Source of the DNA: Choristocarpus tenellus KU-1152
Taxonomy: Eukaryota; Phaeophyceae
Direction: 5' to 3'
Length of the DNA stretch: 30,038 nt
NCBI GenBank assembly: GCA_964200185.2
Contig: CAXNAD020000093.1
Coordinates: 1-30,038, forward strand
This document shows, piece after piece, positions 1 to 14,000 of the stretch. The position numbers and the translations under genes were made by a program. Under the pieces are notes generated by a model. The model was given only the letters and a program-made list of their open reading frames with translations. It searched no databases and was not told where the DNA came from. The first letter of the stretch is position 1. Each line of letters begins with the position of its first letter.

Positions 1-1879
1 TTTGTGATTTCCTCTTCATTCAAGCGAAATCAACATTGGGTCCCTCATGTTACCCCCCCCCCCTATTGCTTCTTTCCCTGAGTGGAGTAGGAAGGATTTG
101 GTATTACCATGTCAATAATTTAATTGAGAGAGGGAGTGGAGATAGAAGAGATTAGAAGGGATATAATGAAAGTAGCTCTGTCTTTCTGAAACTACTATCG
201 AATGACAATAGAGGAAGACAGAACTGGCGACAATTGACTACCCTAATGTCTTGGTTCTACCATTCACTCAATTTCGAATATCTTTCAGAGTATGTGCACC
301 CAGGAGAATGTACTGCTTGCATAACACAACTTTGTTCTAGGGTCCTACAAATGAAAAAATAATTTGAGCTTTTACTGGACAGTGGGTGTTACAGAGCAAA
401 TGGGCTCGCCATTTGCTTAATAACGAACATTATGGACCAAAATGGTCTTGATTGTTACCCTGGACATTACAGAGTAAATGCCCTGTACAATGTCATGGAT
501 AGTAGATGTTACACACTATATGTGGCCGATTCTTCTAGTTTCATGCCAGCTTTGCGTGGTATGAAACTGGAAACCTTTGAATTCATATATGTTGTGATAA
601 TGACTGTCAATGACTTTTCGCTATTGCATGGGACATGATTTGAGGTAGGTGGGAGGGGACACAGGTACAGGGGGATGTTGTAAGCCCCCATGCATATTAA
701 TATAGTTATCTTTCCAGCAAACATTGCACTTTCACAGTTGGTGTTACCACGCCATCTCTATTATTTATTTTCTTGATGTTAATATTTTTTACTGGAATAT
801 GAGTGATTGTTCCCCGTTCACACCTAGCAGGGCTCATGTTGTTGGAGAAATAGAACAAACTAGTCATTGTGGAGTGGTGTGTCATTTTGGGTTGAGAAGT
901 ATTCAGTAGGTTTCATTTTTCGTCATCCTAAACCTTACCACCTTTTCAAATGTCAATCCGATCGATCAGAAATATGCTGTAGGTGGGAACGCTGACTTCA
1001 TCAGATAGCTTGCGATGTTTCCAACTATTGGGAAATGATCCAGATAGTATTGATTGTCATGTTTCTCACTGGAAAGTGGAAAAGTATATAGTGAGCACTG
1101 ATATGCAACAGTTTGTTTCCCATTGGATGCATCTCTAGAGCTTGACAGTACTGAAGATAATAAAACAGTTGAAACATACATTGAAGAGGAGGGGGTCGTT
1201 GGGGCTGGGGTCAGAGTTCCACAACCTAGGTTTTCAACGAGTTGTCAATCGGCCTGCAGTGGATGCAGTTGGAGGATATGTCAACCAATATACATGCTTG
1301 ATGACGGAGGTACTCAGGGATAGACATGAAATTGACATGTTCAAGATACATAGACAACACAGCAGTATTGGGGCTTTGTTGATAATGTATTGAATTGTTT
1401 TATATCATGAGCGAGAGAGAGAGAGAGGGCGCATCTGTTGCTTACTCTTTGGTAAGGGAGACTTGTGTGGAGTTGTCGACCTCTTCTAGGTGTTAGTTTA
1501 GAAATGATTGAAGGCTTCATTAACTACAGCAATGGGATTTGTAGAGGATGAAGAGCATGGCAGGTGGTTCCCAGTTGGGAGACATGAACCTTTGGCTGCT
1601 GGCAACTGCAAGTGTTCCCAGCACTGGGAAAAGTGGTGAATGGGGATGAACCACCAGGTCCTGGGGAGTGGCTTCCTATTGGAGTGCTAACTTGCTGTTA
1701 CATCTACGTAGGATGGTTTTGTAAATCGCCTTGCTGGGGTAGGTATACCTGTCGTTGTACCTACTCCAGGTCATGTCGAATTGGGAAATACCTGAAGGAG
1801 AACGATCAGATCTCGGTATAGTCACTACTATGGCACTTACCCACCCTCACATTTACACTCATGATCCGCTTTCTCTCAG
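1..1879. other. Upstream or N-terminal region without a secure exon
   Basis: The next visible exon enters in phase 2, so at least one more coding exon must lie here or further left. I found no segment encoding TM1 or the first residues of a Patched protein. Weak coding-like fragments exist. One is around 1140-1242, with an acidic stretch. Another is around 1532-1640, where two different frames each give a W-x-P-[VI]-G pattern. None could be joined in phase to the exon at 1880. The stretch also holds a C-homopolymer near 51-62, a GA dinucleotide run at about 1411-1429, and a small inverted repeat at 1739-1764 with 7-bp arms. Confidence 0.5.
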
Positions 1880-2040
1880 ATTTGTGACTCAATGCACCAA
1901 GTATGATGGGGGTGTGGCTGAGGTTCAAGGGTTTGCAATCCCTGCCCCAGAAACTGATCTCCCTGATGGATGGGGCATCGATCGCTTCCCTTGCTCCAGG
2001 GCATCACCCCTTGACTGTTTTCAGGAGGGCAACTTTGACT
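1880..2040 (+). CDS. Patched-like exon 1 (visible): first extracellular domain, PLDCF motif
   Basis: Acceptor follows a pyrimidine-rich tctctcag and the donor is gtaagc. The first base completes a codon from an unseen upstream exon. The key motif is RFPCSRASPLDCFQEG near visible residues 35-50, matching the PC-x5-PLDCF-x-EG block of animal Patched, which lies in the first extracellular domain. The frame stays open upstream to about 1755, so a longer exon starting near 1770 is possible, but the acceptor at 1879 looks stronger. Confidence 0.85.
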
Positions 2041-5000
2041 GTAAGCTTCTGAGTACAGTAATATTAGTAGTGATTCTGTGGGTACTGGGGATTAGGCAGC
2101 AGTGACCCTTCAACCCATCTGTAGAACTTGTATCCCTGACTTAATCACATTCTACCCCAGAGTTGTCAACCCTGAATTCTCTTATTTCCAATCCCTAGTC
2201 CTAGTTTTGTCTCCTACTATATGAGTCCAGTCCTCAACACACTCACAAACCTTTGAAGATGGCTATGGGAGACTACTAAACCCCAACACTGCAGTAGCTG
2301 TAGTGCTATCAATAGGCTTTATTCTTGGTTTCCCCACAATTTCTATCCACAATATTGTATATGGTGTCACATAGATATGAAGGTTTGACTCGACCATCTT
2401 GGATGGGGACCATCATTTGCTGTTTGTCCCCTTACCTACTACTACTGGCTGAAGTTGCAATTTGTTAAAATATAGAATTTTTTTACCAATCTTGAAAAGC
2501 ACGGGGGAGTCCTGCCTTTGTAAAAAATTTAGGTAGCAGAGCCTGAAATGTTGAAAGGAGGTTATACCCTCCCTTCTCCCCTTACTATATCTTGATTGTC
2601 CTAGAGTTTGTGCAAATGACTTGAAGGATGGAGATGTTTTATTAAATGATGACCTCTAGGTCAGGTAATTACTCCTTTTCCTCTCCCCTGACACTGCCCA
2701 TCCCTTCCTTGAGCAGGACTTGTGCAGTGTCCACTATCCAAATCTCCAAACCTTCAATTCCTACTTTTTATTACCTTTTTACCTTGTCTTTATTTATTTT
2801 ACACTCATCCCTCAGAATTCATCTTACTGGGGTCAACTTTTTCCTAGACCTATGCGGTCTTATAGTCATGTAGAACCTTTGCCCCTCACCACGACAGGAT
2901 GGTATTGACCAGATAGATCGAGATATTTGCATTTTTTGCAATATCCGCTAGACATATGACCTCTGAAGACGTCATAGTATTGTGTGTGTGTGCAATATAT
3001 AAGAACCACAGATGTTTTGAAGTATGTCAACTTTGTTTCTCTTAGTAATAGTGTATCATGTAGAGCTATCTGTTGAGATTGAATAAAGACTTGCTTAAGA
3101 ACTATAGGGCAAACAACAGCAGCCAGGACACTGATGAATACAAGATTTAAGTGGCCTTCACTGTTCATCGTTGGAGTGGTGTGCGTTGAAATTGATAATA
3201 TCAACCAAATAAAGACTTAGTGACTCACCCACCATTGTCCCCTCTTATCCATGGCAGACCCCACATCAATGCAGCAAATCGATGAATGGTCCAACTATGT
3301 CTTCTTTAATAATATGACTGGTAAGAGAAAGGGGTGGTAAAGTAAAAAGTATTTTATGTGTAAGCAGGTGTACATGTCATTTCCTCAAAGCAATCACACT
3401 CTTCCCCGATAAATCTCTCATAAGTAATTGACCAATGTTGATGAGGATAACCCTGGCTCACCTAGCCCCCCCCCCACTTACAGCTGTCCCGTTCCATTTT
3501 CCTCTCCAAATCCAGCTGCATTTTCATGTTTTGTGACAAAGACTGTGAACTGTGAGTCCTTGACAGCAGAGCCTTTGCTCTTGTAGCTGTTCATATTGTG
3601 GTTGCTTTTGTCCTTGACTGTCTTGAGCCTACGCCCTGCTATTTTTGTTGTTCTTACTTGTCTAGGGATAGGCAACACTCCAAACATATGTCCAGTCTAA
3701 CTACAGTGTCAAATTCAAAGGGAAAGGAACTAATATGGATTTTTTTTGGGGGGGGGAGTAGACGTTTGGCTACGACTCTCATCTAAAATGTGCAGACTGA
3801 TTTCGTAAACATACTATGTACTTGTTTGCTTTCATTTCCCCACCCCCATCCTACCCCGGTTGTTGCCATACCATATATCTGTGTATGTGCGGGAACTTCA
3901 TGAAGATGCAATGCAGTTGTCCATTACCTTAACCTGTTGTGTGACAAAACCTGTCTGTACATGAAGTGTGTAACTACAACATACTCAAGATTTATGTATG
4001 GATAACATGAGATACTCTGCTATGTTGGAGAGGTGGTAGTCTGCAATCCTGTGATGCTCGACACTATGCATTTTATTTTGCCTCATCTTTACCCTGATAC
4101 ATTTGGCCCTTTAAATGTGCCCATAACAGCGGAGTGTGTATCCACTTTTGGGACCAGATTTGCATCCCTGCTTCAAAACGTTGGCCAGGTGAGTTGGTTG
4201 ATTGATGAATTGTGCTGCACGGAACTTGTTGGATATCAGGGGGTCCCAGGTTTCTTGAATGAGCGCAAAAGATATCGTTTATAGTTGCAGAAATATTTGC
4301 ATCTTTTGTTAGGCAACCATTGTTGACCATCACAAGGAAGATGAGTATTGGCCAGTCAGATCTTTGTGTATCTTGAAGGACTTGCAATAATCATAGCTAC
4401 AAATCCCTCTTCTCTTTCGAGTGGAGAAGTTGTCTTTTGTTTCTTGGAATAATTTGTTATTTGTTTCTAAGATATTTGGATGTACTTTTGTCACGAGTTT
4501 GTGTCACATTGTTCTGTTGCCAGTGGTTCTTCTCCTTTTGCTAACAAGGCGATAGCAATGATGTTCAATAGTCATACATTTTTTTCCTCTGTAGAAACGA
4601 GGGTCCTCTATGGTGCCAAGTCTAACAAACCCGTGCTTGCTCTTGGTGTGTGCTTCTACCTGATACTCATGTAGCTTTGCATTCATACACATGCATATTT
4701 ATTTCAACACCCTCCACGATACCCTTTCCACAAAGTTAAGCCTCTGTGCTGCTACAGCCATGCACTACAACATACCAAAGATGCATGGAGCAAAGTCCTT
4801 TACAAATAACATATTTTTCAGTGAAGATGCGACTAGAATCGCAGGTTATCTTGGTCAGGAGGCATGCCAAATGGACGCACATTGGTCGACACAACTTTTG
4901 TACCTGTCACTGGCCATGCATATTGCCAAAGTTGGAGAATTGGTAGTTCAAACAAGGCTCCAGGCTATGGCTACAAGGAGATATGATTGTGGGACACTTG

Positions 5001-8000
5001 ATCCATGGTCGTTTAATGGTGCTTTCTTTGCTTTGGGAGAAGGAATGAGGCGTAGAATCCTCTCTATCTCTCTGATTCAACAATGCCCGCTTATCAAAGC
5101 GACCAAAAAGCGATTGTGTTGAATGTTGTCTCCTTCTTTTGACCATCATTGTTTGCACTCTGTTCTATGTGCCCACCCCTTACCTTTGTGGACCGGTGCT
5201 CTCCTCTGCTTTGAAGCCTGTTGAAGTTGCAACAGCAACAGGGATTGCGGTGGCAGATTCTCTCCAGCAGACGGTTTCTGCCTTTTGGCTCTGGGGGTGA
5301 GAGAAGAAATAGTAGAAAAAAGAGGTTGAAAACGGCAGTGGACAGGTGCCTGTGCAATATTACTGCTTGCAGAGGGAAATTGTCTTTATTTCGATCTCTA
5401 TTTGAAGTATGCTGTATGTTTGAGTGCCTAGAGATGACCTTGGTGGTACTAGTTCATTACAGAGGGGCGAACCCATTCTGGAGAGGAGACTGTAAACTAA
5501 ATCAAAGAGAAAGTTGTTTTGTTGTCTCCAGGGTAAAACTACAACTCTTCTTACATGCACAGGCAAGGTTTTTTTCTGATTGGTGTTACAGAAGGACCTG
5601 ATAAGGTTGGGATATAAGTTTGTTGAGTGCTAGATGCGTATGGCATGGGAATTGATAGGTGAACCCCTTTGCCATTCTTATGTTGGAACTGCGTGTGTAA
5701 CACATGCTGCTCATACTGTGTTCCTGTCCAAGTGCTCCTTAACAGGTACAGTCTCCCAATTCTTCGTTGGATTTTCGAAGTATTCCTACTGTCTGGTAAT
5801 TTGTGTCTTTTTTGGATCGTTCTGGACTCTGACCTTGCCGGGGGCCGTGGGGATGAGGAACAGACTAAAGCCAGTTGCTGTTTCTGAAGCATAATATCTT
5901 AGAGGGTAACCTGTTCTTAGATTAGGATCCCTGGTATGTCGAAGAAAGACTGAAGCGAGACACTTTTGTGATTCTCCAAACAATATTATCTTCTCCTTCC
6001 TTGGCACCTTCTCTTATCCTGAAGCATGAATTCAGTGGAATAAGAGGATGATACACAGCATGTCAGTTATGTACATTGATCAGCCTAAAACAAAGTAAAT
6101 GCTGAAATTTTAACCCCTCTAAGATAGAACACCTGTGTCAAATGTGGTGATCCTACTGTGAAAGCAGTGATTTATACCAACATCCTATTGAATCTGAGAT
6201 GGGTCATGCTCAGAGTTAGTTCTTAACTCTTTTTAATGCTCTCCCCATTTATCGTCCCCCTGTCCACATCCACCAGCCCTGCTCTCTACTACCTCCCCAG
6301 TCCAAACTGATCCACTGTTCCCTACTGCCTGACCTCTCCATAGGTATCAATGGAGGAAGTCCTACAAGTCCATGACCGATGCGGAGATACTGGCCCACCT
6401 GGAGGAAGCGCTGCTCTTTGCTAAATCTGATGAGGCAGACGCTACTACATGTGCCGGTCAGAGTTGTTCCGTACCATTTTTCATCTGTACAGAAGTATCA
6501 TCAGCTGATAATCAAAGAGCTATGATGATTGTCAGAACTTGCTTGTGCCTTATACTTTTGCTTGTCTGTTGTTCAGCATTAGGTACAATAGATCCGCATA
6601 TTCCAGAGTGTTTTGTATGAACTTTCCCATGTAAGGTAAGTTATGTGCGTATTAATAGCTGTGGAACGAGCGATTTTTCTCCATCACGGGAATTTCCTCG
6701 AGATGCACTCAACAGCAGAGATCTTGTTCCTGGTGCTTATTTTTGGTTGACCTCCTTCTTTGACATGGTTGTTTATTTTCACATGTGATTCTAATATCGT
6801 ACTGGCAATTGCAACATTTACTGAAGGATGACCTGTGTTAGCGTGTTTCATGCGAGAAAAACCATGGGTCAGAGATTCTATGTATTGTCCACCCTGCAGA
6901 CTCACATTATGTGCACCTAGTGACATATTTACTATTGTTCTATATAGTAGAATACTTGTAATTCAAAGTTCATATTTGAAAGGATGATGCAGCCAAGTCA
7001 AGTACTGAGTAATCACACAACCCTTCTCTGTGTTGAAGAGAAAGAGATTGATTCATCATGAAGGCTTAATATCTAATGATGGTTGAATTTTGTTGCTTCA
7101 CCTTCATGCTTTAGGAACAAGTGGTGCATGTTGTGTGAGCTGGGCAGGAACAAAACTGGAGACTGATATACTTTTTGCAGGCATTGAAAGTGGTACAGAT
7201 GGAGCTGGCCTGAAATCTATACAGGTTTGGGTGCTTGAGCTGTGTGGTTGGAAAGATATCCGACCTTTGGACAGTTTTATGATTTATGTGTGTCTGGTGT
7301 TCCACGCCTTGGAAAAGAAGCCTCCAAACAGTTGCTATCATTGTAGGGAGTTAGGAGTAATCTGTGGCGGCATGCATTGAAATAGACCAATTCAAGTTTT
7401 ACGACTGTTGCAAAGATTACTTGTTGCTGGGACTGCATGACCCTTTTTCATTCACACGCTGATGGTATAGGAAATATGCTAAGAGTGTTTCTTTCTGTCA
7501 GCTGTCTCTCTGACTATTGCATGGGTCCATGGCCCAACTTCGTACAACATTTCATTTGCTGGTGTATATACTGACTTGTATCATGTGTATCATAATTATT
7601 TTGTACGCCTGAGCAGTGACCAACCCATCCGAGACCTACCGTGTTTGTTGTGGAAAAGATCACAGGGACAAAAGTAGTAGATACGTTTTTGTTATCTTAT
7701 CAATTTGTGCGTTGCGTCCCATGCCATCCATTCGACATATATTTCAAAGCATTAATGGCATCATCTTGGTGCTGACTGATACATAAAACGACGCACTCAA
7801 TGCTTGCCTGCTGAAGTTCAAGTGTGGTAGATGTTGATCAGATTGTGGACGGTTTCAGTGAGCTGGGAAAGTTCGTCGCCAAAGTAGACATAATTTGCGC
7901 ATGCAGTGAAGTGAGTACTTCAGTGTATTCCTCATTTCTGAACATCATTTCTGAACATCAGCCTCGCTGCCTTTCGAGCCATGCTGCTATTGATGATCGT

Positions 8001-11000
8001 TTGACCTATGGCAACATTTGGTTTATGATGAACCTCATGCTTTTTGGTTGGGGGGTAGAGTTGACGACAGTATGGCAGGACCCTATTGGCAATAGCTCCT
8101 AGCGGTGAGCAATATACTTGTTTTTTTATATTGGTGATTCTTCCAGGGCGTGAGCCACCATGTTACATCCTACTAGGCTGGCAACTTGCAATAGATAATA
8201 TTTGGCAGCATAATAGTTTGAAATAGGTATTTTATAAAGAGGATGAAAGGATATAATCTTGACCCACAAGAGGATGTAAGTTGGACCCCTGAATGGTGTG
8301 CTCTGCTGATTTTGCTTATACATCAAAGAATATTGCTGAATAAGTGTTGGGATGTCAGTGATCTGTGTGATGGTATATTGCTGGTGTTCTAAGTTATTCC
8401 GCTATGTTATCATTTGTTTCTGTCACAGCCTCAAGTCTATTTTTTTCCTGACACACAACAGCAGGTTATTATGGTTACCTGCCCTACCCTTCTCACCAAC
8501 TCACCCTGTCATGTATCACATCCCTCAAAAGTATTGAACCTTTTGATGAAAGTCCCTCTGCCCTCAAACATCTCATGACGCCCCAAATATATGATCTCAC
8601 TTACTACCTAGGTTATACCTGTGAGAGATGGCTAAATTCCTGTGCAAATAACTTATCCGCCCTCTAACCTTTATATTTCACATATGTTACTGTTTCCTTG
8701 AAGAATCTCATCTACTTCCTCGTACCTTTCCTTGAGTTCTTATCATTCTGTTCCTCCTTTCTGCACCCAATCTTGCTTTGTTGCTGGGCACTGTTCTTGG
8801 TATCAATACAGCACATGATGACAACATCTACAAACTACCCAATTAATCACCCTGCATGGATTACACAAATGGAGACCCTTCTGGTTTCTGATGAGGAAGG
8901 ACGTGAGGAAGTTGCCAGGTGAGTAAGGGTTGTGAGACATCGAATGCCTCTCCCTTGTCAACCCAGTTGATTCTCTAGGGCGCTATTTCTTCTACCCCAC
9001 CACGATGCATCCATTTTGCCATTCTGTAATCTGCATACCAACTGTAATGAAGTAAGAGCCATGCCTACTTTGGTTTGGTTGAGAATTTGTACTTTTCGGG
9101 AATGGAGGGTTTACCATTGTGATGTCCCCGTGTTAAAGCATACCCAATCCTTCTACAACCCCATCCCACTTCCATACTTCCATATTGATTCTCTGTACTT
9201 TCTTGATACTTCCAACTGTGACTAGTGACATTCGTACCCTCAACAACCAAAGAGAGGTCGTACCTAGGTGAATCCAACTCCTCACTAATGCTTGCCCTTC
9301 GACAAATTCACACTGTAGGGGCTGGGAATCTGCATACCTTGCCCATCAGGAACCCAGGTTTAACCGTGATGAGGGCACACCATATGCAAGTGGAGGGATT
9401 TATGGAGACATTGACATTGATTACTTTGCAGAACGCAGCGGCAACGACATCATTGAAAGGGGAAACAGTGTAAGGATCTGGTGGGATAGGCGGGTTGTTG
9501 TTTTTTGAAGGTCAGGGTTGGGGTGGTTAGAGGCCCTCAGGGAGATTGGGGAGTGAGAGGAAACAGTGGGGATGACTAAGGAGTTGTGTACTTTGATGTA
9601 TGATCCGCTGTTGGAGTTCTAAATCCAGAAGATTGAGCAACTTCGGTGATGGAGTTTTGTTTCAAGAGGATTCAGCATACTGCAGTAATTTCTCTCCAGG
9701 TGGCATGCATTAGTACCTTCTACAATCCCACTGCTGATCTTTTCTTAGTTCCCATCTCAGCTGTACCCCATATCAAATCTCAAATCCTTGAAACAGGTAT
9801 CCCACTCTGGCATGCACCTACTACACTAACCGTTTCTTCTTCTATCAATCACCGCCCTCCTCATGAAATACAGCCAGAAGGAGCGTTGATTTGGATTGCC
9901 TATGTTGTGATGGTTGTCTTTGCTGGTTTGTCCATGGGGTCTTGGGGGGTTAATTATCCAACATCAAGGCTGCTCTACTCAAGAGTTTTGCTGACCATAG
10001 GGGGGGTGACCATAATTGCCCTGTCCACTCTGGCTGCTCTAGGCTTTGTCAGCGCTGTGGGGCTCTCTCTGACACCCCTCACGGTGAGTCACCCGCTCTC
10101 TTACATATTTGTATGTTTTGTTGGTCCTTCACTTTCGATTTGTAGAAGCTGCCTATCTATTTTTCATAGCCCAGCTTGTTGAGCATCACATTTCAACACT
10201 TGGTTACTTCAACGGGTAGTTTGAGGTGCCTCAGGCAAGCAAAGTGGGTGAGAGATTGCAATCAATATTTTCGAGTGGTGGGTGTTCATGAGATGTGACT
10301 TGTTGACCAAAATTCTACTTCGAAGTATATTTCTTTAGGAAAGGGTACCCTGATTTGCTGATGCTAACTTGGGTCGCATTCTGAACAGGAGCTCACCTGG
10401 CTGCATCCTTCAATAGCTACCAGAACTGGAATGCATACAGTTCCAAAACCTACTGTTGTTGGAGGTTTTCAATAGTTTTCTTGTTATCAACTACAAATTC
10501 TTTTTATTGGCCCATCCCAACAAGTTTGGGCGTTATTTTGTACACCCCTCAACAATGTCAAGGTTCTCTTGGGCCATAATTAATGAAGCACTGTTCATTG
10601 AGAGACTTATGGAGATGTTTCACCTTGTAGCACACAATCAGCTTGTGGTGTTAGGAGTCTGAACAGAAGTCTTGTGACAGGCCTCCTGGCTGGCTGACCG
10701 TGTCCTGGGCTATTTGCTTTCCTCTCATGTGTGCCCCGTGCAATTTTTAATCAAGTTGCACACCCATCATGTACAAGGTCTACGTTTTAAACGAATAACT
10801 GTTTGTCTTATTCAGTTTCCTTTGGGATAACTGGATATAAAAGCTGTTCTATTCCATTATCCTTGCATGTCAATTTGAGGCTTTTGCTCCACGACATTTC
10901 ATTGACACATGATATAGATAACCAAAACAATGAATGGTGGCAGTCTGTATTTCAGTGCTAAATATATGTGAAGCATTGACGATTTCATACCATTTAGAGT

Positions 11001-14000
11001 GCTTTTCAGCAAAAATCATGTGGAGGGGGGAGGGTAGGTGGCTTCCTGTAAAAGGTATTTTTGAAATGCTTTGTAGTAGTCTTTTTCTGGTCTCCCTTAT
11101 GTCATCACTACATAGTAAAAAGATTAGGATATTGTTGCTTCCTCTTCTTGGTTATGTGATAACTGACTAATTCCATTCAATGTACACAAACTTGATTGGA
11201 TTGACTGGTTAATTCTCTCTAACGAATTGATCAGTTCTTGGACACAAACGACTGTTCATGTGTGCACTTGCATTCTTGCTTGTTTTTTCTATTTTGACTC
11301 ATTAGGTGAATGTTGTTCCATTTCTCTCCCTCGGAATCGGCATTGACGACATGCTCATTCTGGTCTACAGCCTGGTGAGTTGGAGGCAGAAGTGTTCATT
11401 CCTTATCTGTGTGTTTCCTCTGTGATTTCCAAAGAGGTTGCCCTTAGAAATAGTTTTGCAGTGAGTTTGTACCCATAACTGGAGTACTGAGAGTGCATAG
11501 GTGCACATGGCATCTACTAGGATGTATTCGACACTGGGAGTGCACTACAAATTCTTGACTTGTGCAAGAGATTGTAATAGTAAGGGAGATGGAGATATAT
11601 CCCTCGATTTCTTCTGAATGAGTTTGGAATGTCTGTTTGATGCTCTGTCTTGGAATACAATGTAGTTCTACGCCATTCTTTGTGATGTTTTATTGGATGC
11701 TGGGAGATACTCGTGCTTTTACCATTGGGTTTTCTTTTCTGTTAAGGTGTACAAAGTCCTCAAATTAGGGCAACCATCTGTAGGAGCTCTGATTGGCGTA
11801 GTTCAATGCCCTGTACAGTAGAGAATATATCCGAACCCTCAAGTGGAAGGATGCAAGGTGAATTGCTGAAGTTGTCTTTTCATAACTCCTCCGTTGGTAT
11901 GATACAATATCTGGAAGTAAGGGTAGGGGAGCACTTCTGTGGTGCATCAAAGGGCAACAAATGGGGTACCGGAACAGTCTTTTGCACAATGCCTGTCCTC
12001 ACTTTTTGGGGTGATAGGAGATGCCCAGCAATATAGGCAAGGCCTCCCATGTGTGAATTTGTTCTCCGTAACAGTATGGTGGGTTAAGGAAACTCAAATT
12101 CGGAGCAAACGCCCACCCTTGCTTTTTTTGGTATCTAACAACGTGATCAGGGTGTCGGTGCCATAGATGCAAGGTCATCCAACAAAAATTGACCAAATAT
12201 TGAACGATCTTCTTGCTCAGGGATGCATGAATTGACGAAAGTATCTCCAAGCATACATCAACAAATGCCTGGCATTACCAAGTCTGCCCTCCCTCTTATA
12301 CAGCAACCCACACATTCCTCCAGTCCTTTTTGTAACCTTGTACACTGAGGTTCCTCCTCAATATGTGAAACCTTGTTTCCCACCCTGTATCTCTCATGCT
12401 CCCCCCTCTTTATACACCTATCTCTCCACACGTCCCTTTCCAAGGTGCATTCGAAAGACTCTCAGAAAACCCCAACTACCCGTATGGAGTTGGCACTGGC
12501 ACACTCTGGACCTTCAGTGGTACTCACTTCCCTGGCCAATGGTGGCTGTTTCTTTGTGGCCGCTGTGGTAAGGGCTCTAACGGAAGTGTGGTATCCCAAG
12601 CAAGAATTTGTTTCTAACTACAGCTTTCCCCTATATGTCCATATTCCCTCCCTTTTTATTGTGGTGTTACCCTCTTTAAACTGTTGTATTTCCCGGTTAC
12701 GAATTATCCGTTACTCCAGGTACCCATCGACACTGTTCAATTCTTCGCGATACACATGGGCGTGCAGATGATCTTCCATGTGGTTGCCCTGCACCTCATG
12801 TTCATGCCCATGATGTAAGGAGTGATAAGAGAAGGGAAGGAGGGCGGGAAAAGCACCTGAAGAAATATTTCCCTTGCATGTTCTGTTGATGCCGTAGTGT
12901 TTTTTTCCGAAGAGTCAATGGTAAGAAGATCATGAACGCACAAGATGTACACATTTCTTGCTTTCAATCTTCCCCTCCCACTGTTGTCAAACTGCCCCAT
13001 TGACCAGAATACTAACTGGTGCATCTAACCAACAACGACCTACACATGATATTTTTGGGGCAGGTATTGGGACTCTCTTCGTATTTTTGCCTACCGAGCA
13101 GATGTAATCCCTGTCAAGTTAGACTCTGCCAAGGTTGTTTCTGAGAGTCAATTTGAGAGCAGAAATGGGACAGCAAAGGTATGCCGTAAAAGGAGAGGTT
13201 GTGAGTTGAAGTCTTTTTGTGAAGGAGGGTCTAGGAACAACAGTTGACTTGATTGGAGGTGCAGCACCTAGAGTACAAGAGAAGGGAGTCTAATTTCTGT
13301 CACCTAATCCACCTCCTATTGTTGTTTCATGTGGATACGGAATTGGGAACTTGTTTTAGTTCTACTTTAGAGCTCTACACTAATACGTTCAAGTTCTACT
13401 GTTTGTCAAGGGAACTTCAAAAGTTATGTGCTGAAAAAAATACTGTATCCAACCTCTGACATGTGTGGGTTTAGAGGCAAGACATCTGCTTTGTCCTCTC
13501 AGGCGTGCTAGATGTGTACAGCTCACTGTATGCAGAGAATGTGGGCAATTCCAATACAATTTGAAGCATTAGGGTGCCTTTTCCGCCCCCGTACCCCATC
13601 CCTAACAGCAGGAGGAGCATGGTCAGATGTTCCAGAATGTCACCCTCATGAACCCTGGCATCTAGATGCTATCACTATCTACATCTTTCATCATCCCCAT
13701 TTTTGTGGTCCTGTTTTCAGTTCTATTGCTTCTGGCATCATTATGCCATATTGAATCGTTTGGCATATATTGTTGCCTTGAGAAGCCTTCATTGGGTAGT
13801 TTACTGCACTGTATCCTTGCACATCTGCTTCTGTAGACCTGCTCATGGCCCCCTAACAATCCCATGTTACACTCAGTCAGTGCCTCACACTGACTTTGCG
13901 CTCTTCTTTGGTATCGCTATTTTTGATGGGCTGTTGCAGTTTGTGCGCAATTTCTATGCCCCTCTCCTGAAGAACAAGATATTCAAGGCCTTGACGGTGG

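Noticed and set aside
1411-1429. GA dinucleotide run
   Set aside because: Ordinary microsatellite.
1739-1769. 31-bp segment looking like a mini-intron (gtaggt...ccag) with a small hairpin
   Set aside because: Far shorter than other introns here, and the flanking pieces do not form a supported exon.
1770-1815. Possible exon reading SCRIGKYLKENDQIS upstream of exon 1
   Set aside because: No frame of it leaves in phase 2, which exon 1 needs, and no family motif is visible.
4691-5122. 143-codon plus-strand open frame
   Set aside because: It lies in an intron of the Patched-like gene, has no family-like content, and its plausible acceptor does not match the phase of exon 3 or 4.
5221-5601. 126-codon plus-strand open frame
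   Set aside because: Composition is unlike the confirmed exons and no splice sites join it in phase; likely chance.
7817-7910. Candidate exon reading VVDVDQIVDGFSELGKFVAK, which resembles the Patched segment before TM2
   Set aside because: It enters in phase 2 while exon 6 leaves in phase 0, and exons 7 and 8, which lie after it and fit in phase, already supply that part of the protein.
7934-7959. 13-bp direct duplication (atttctgaacatc twice)
   Set aside because: Small intronic slippage repeat with no other feature attached.
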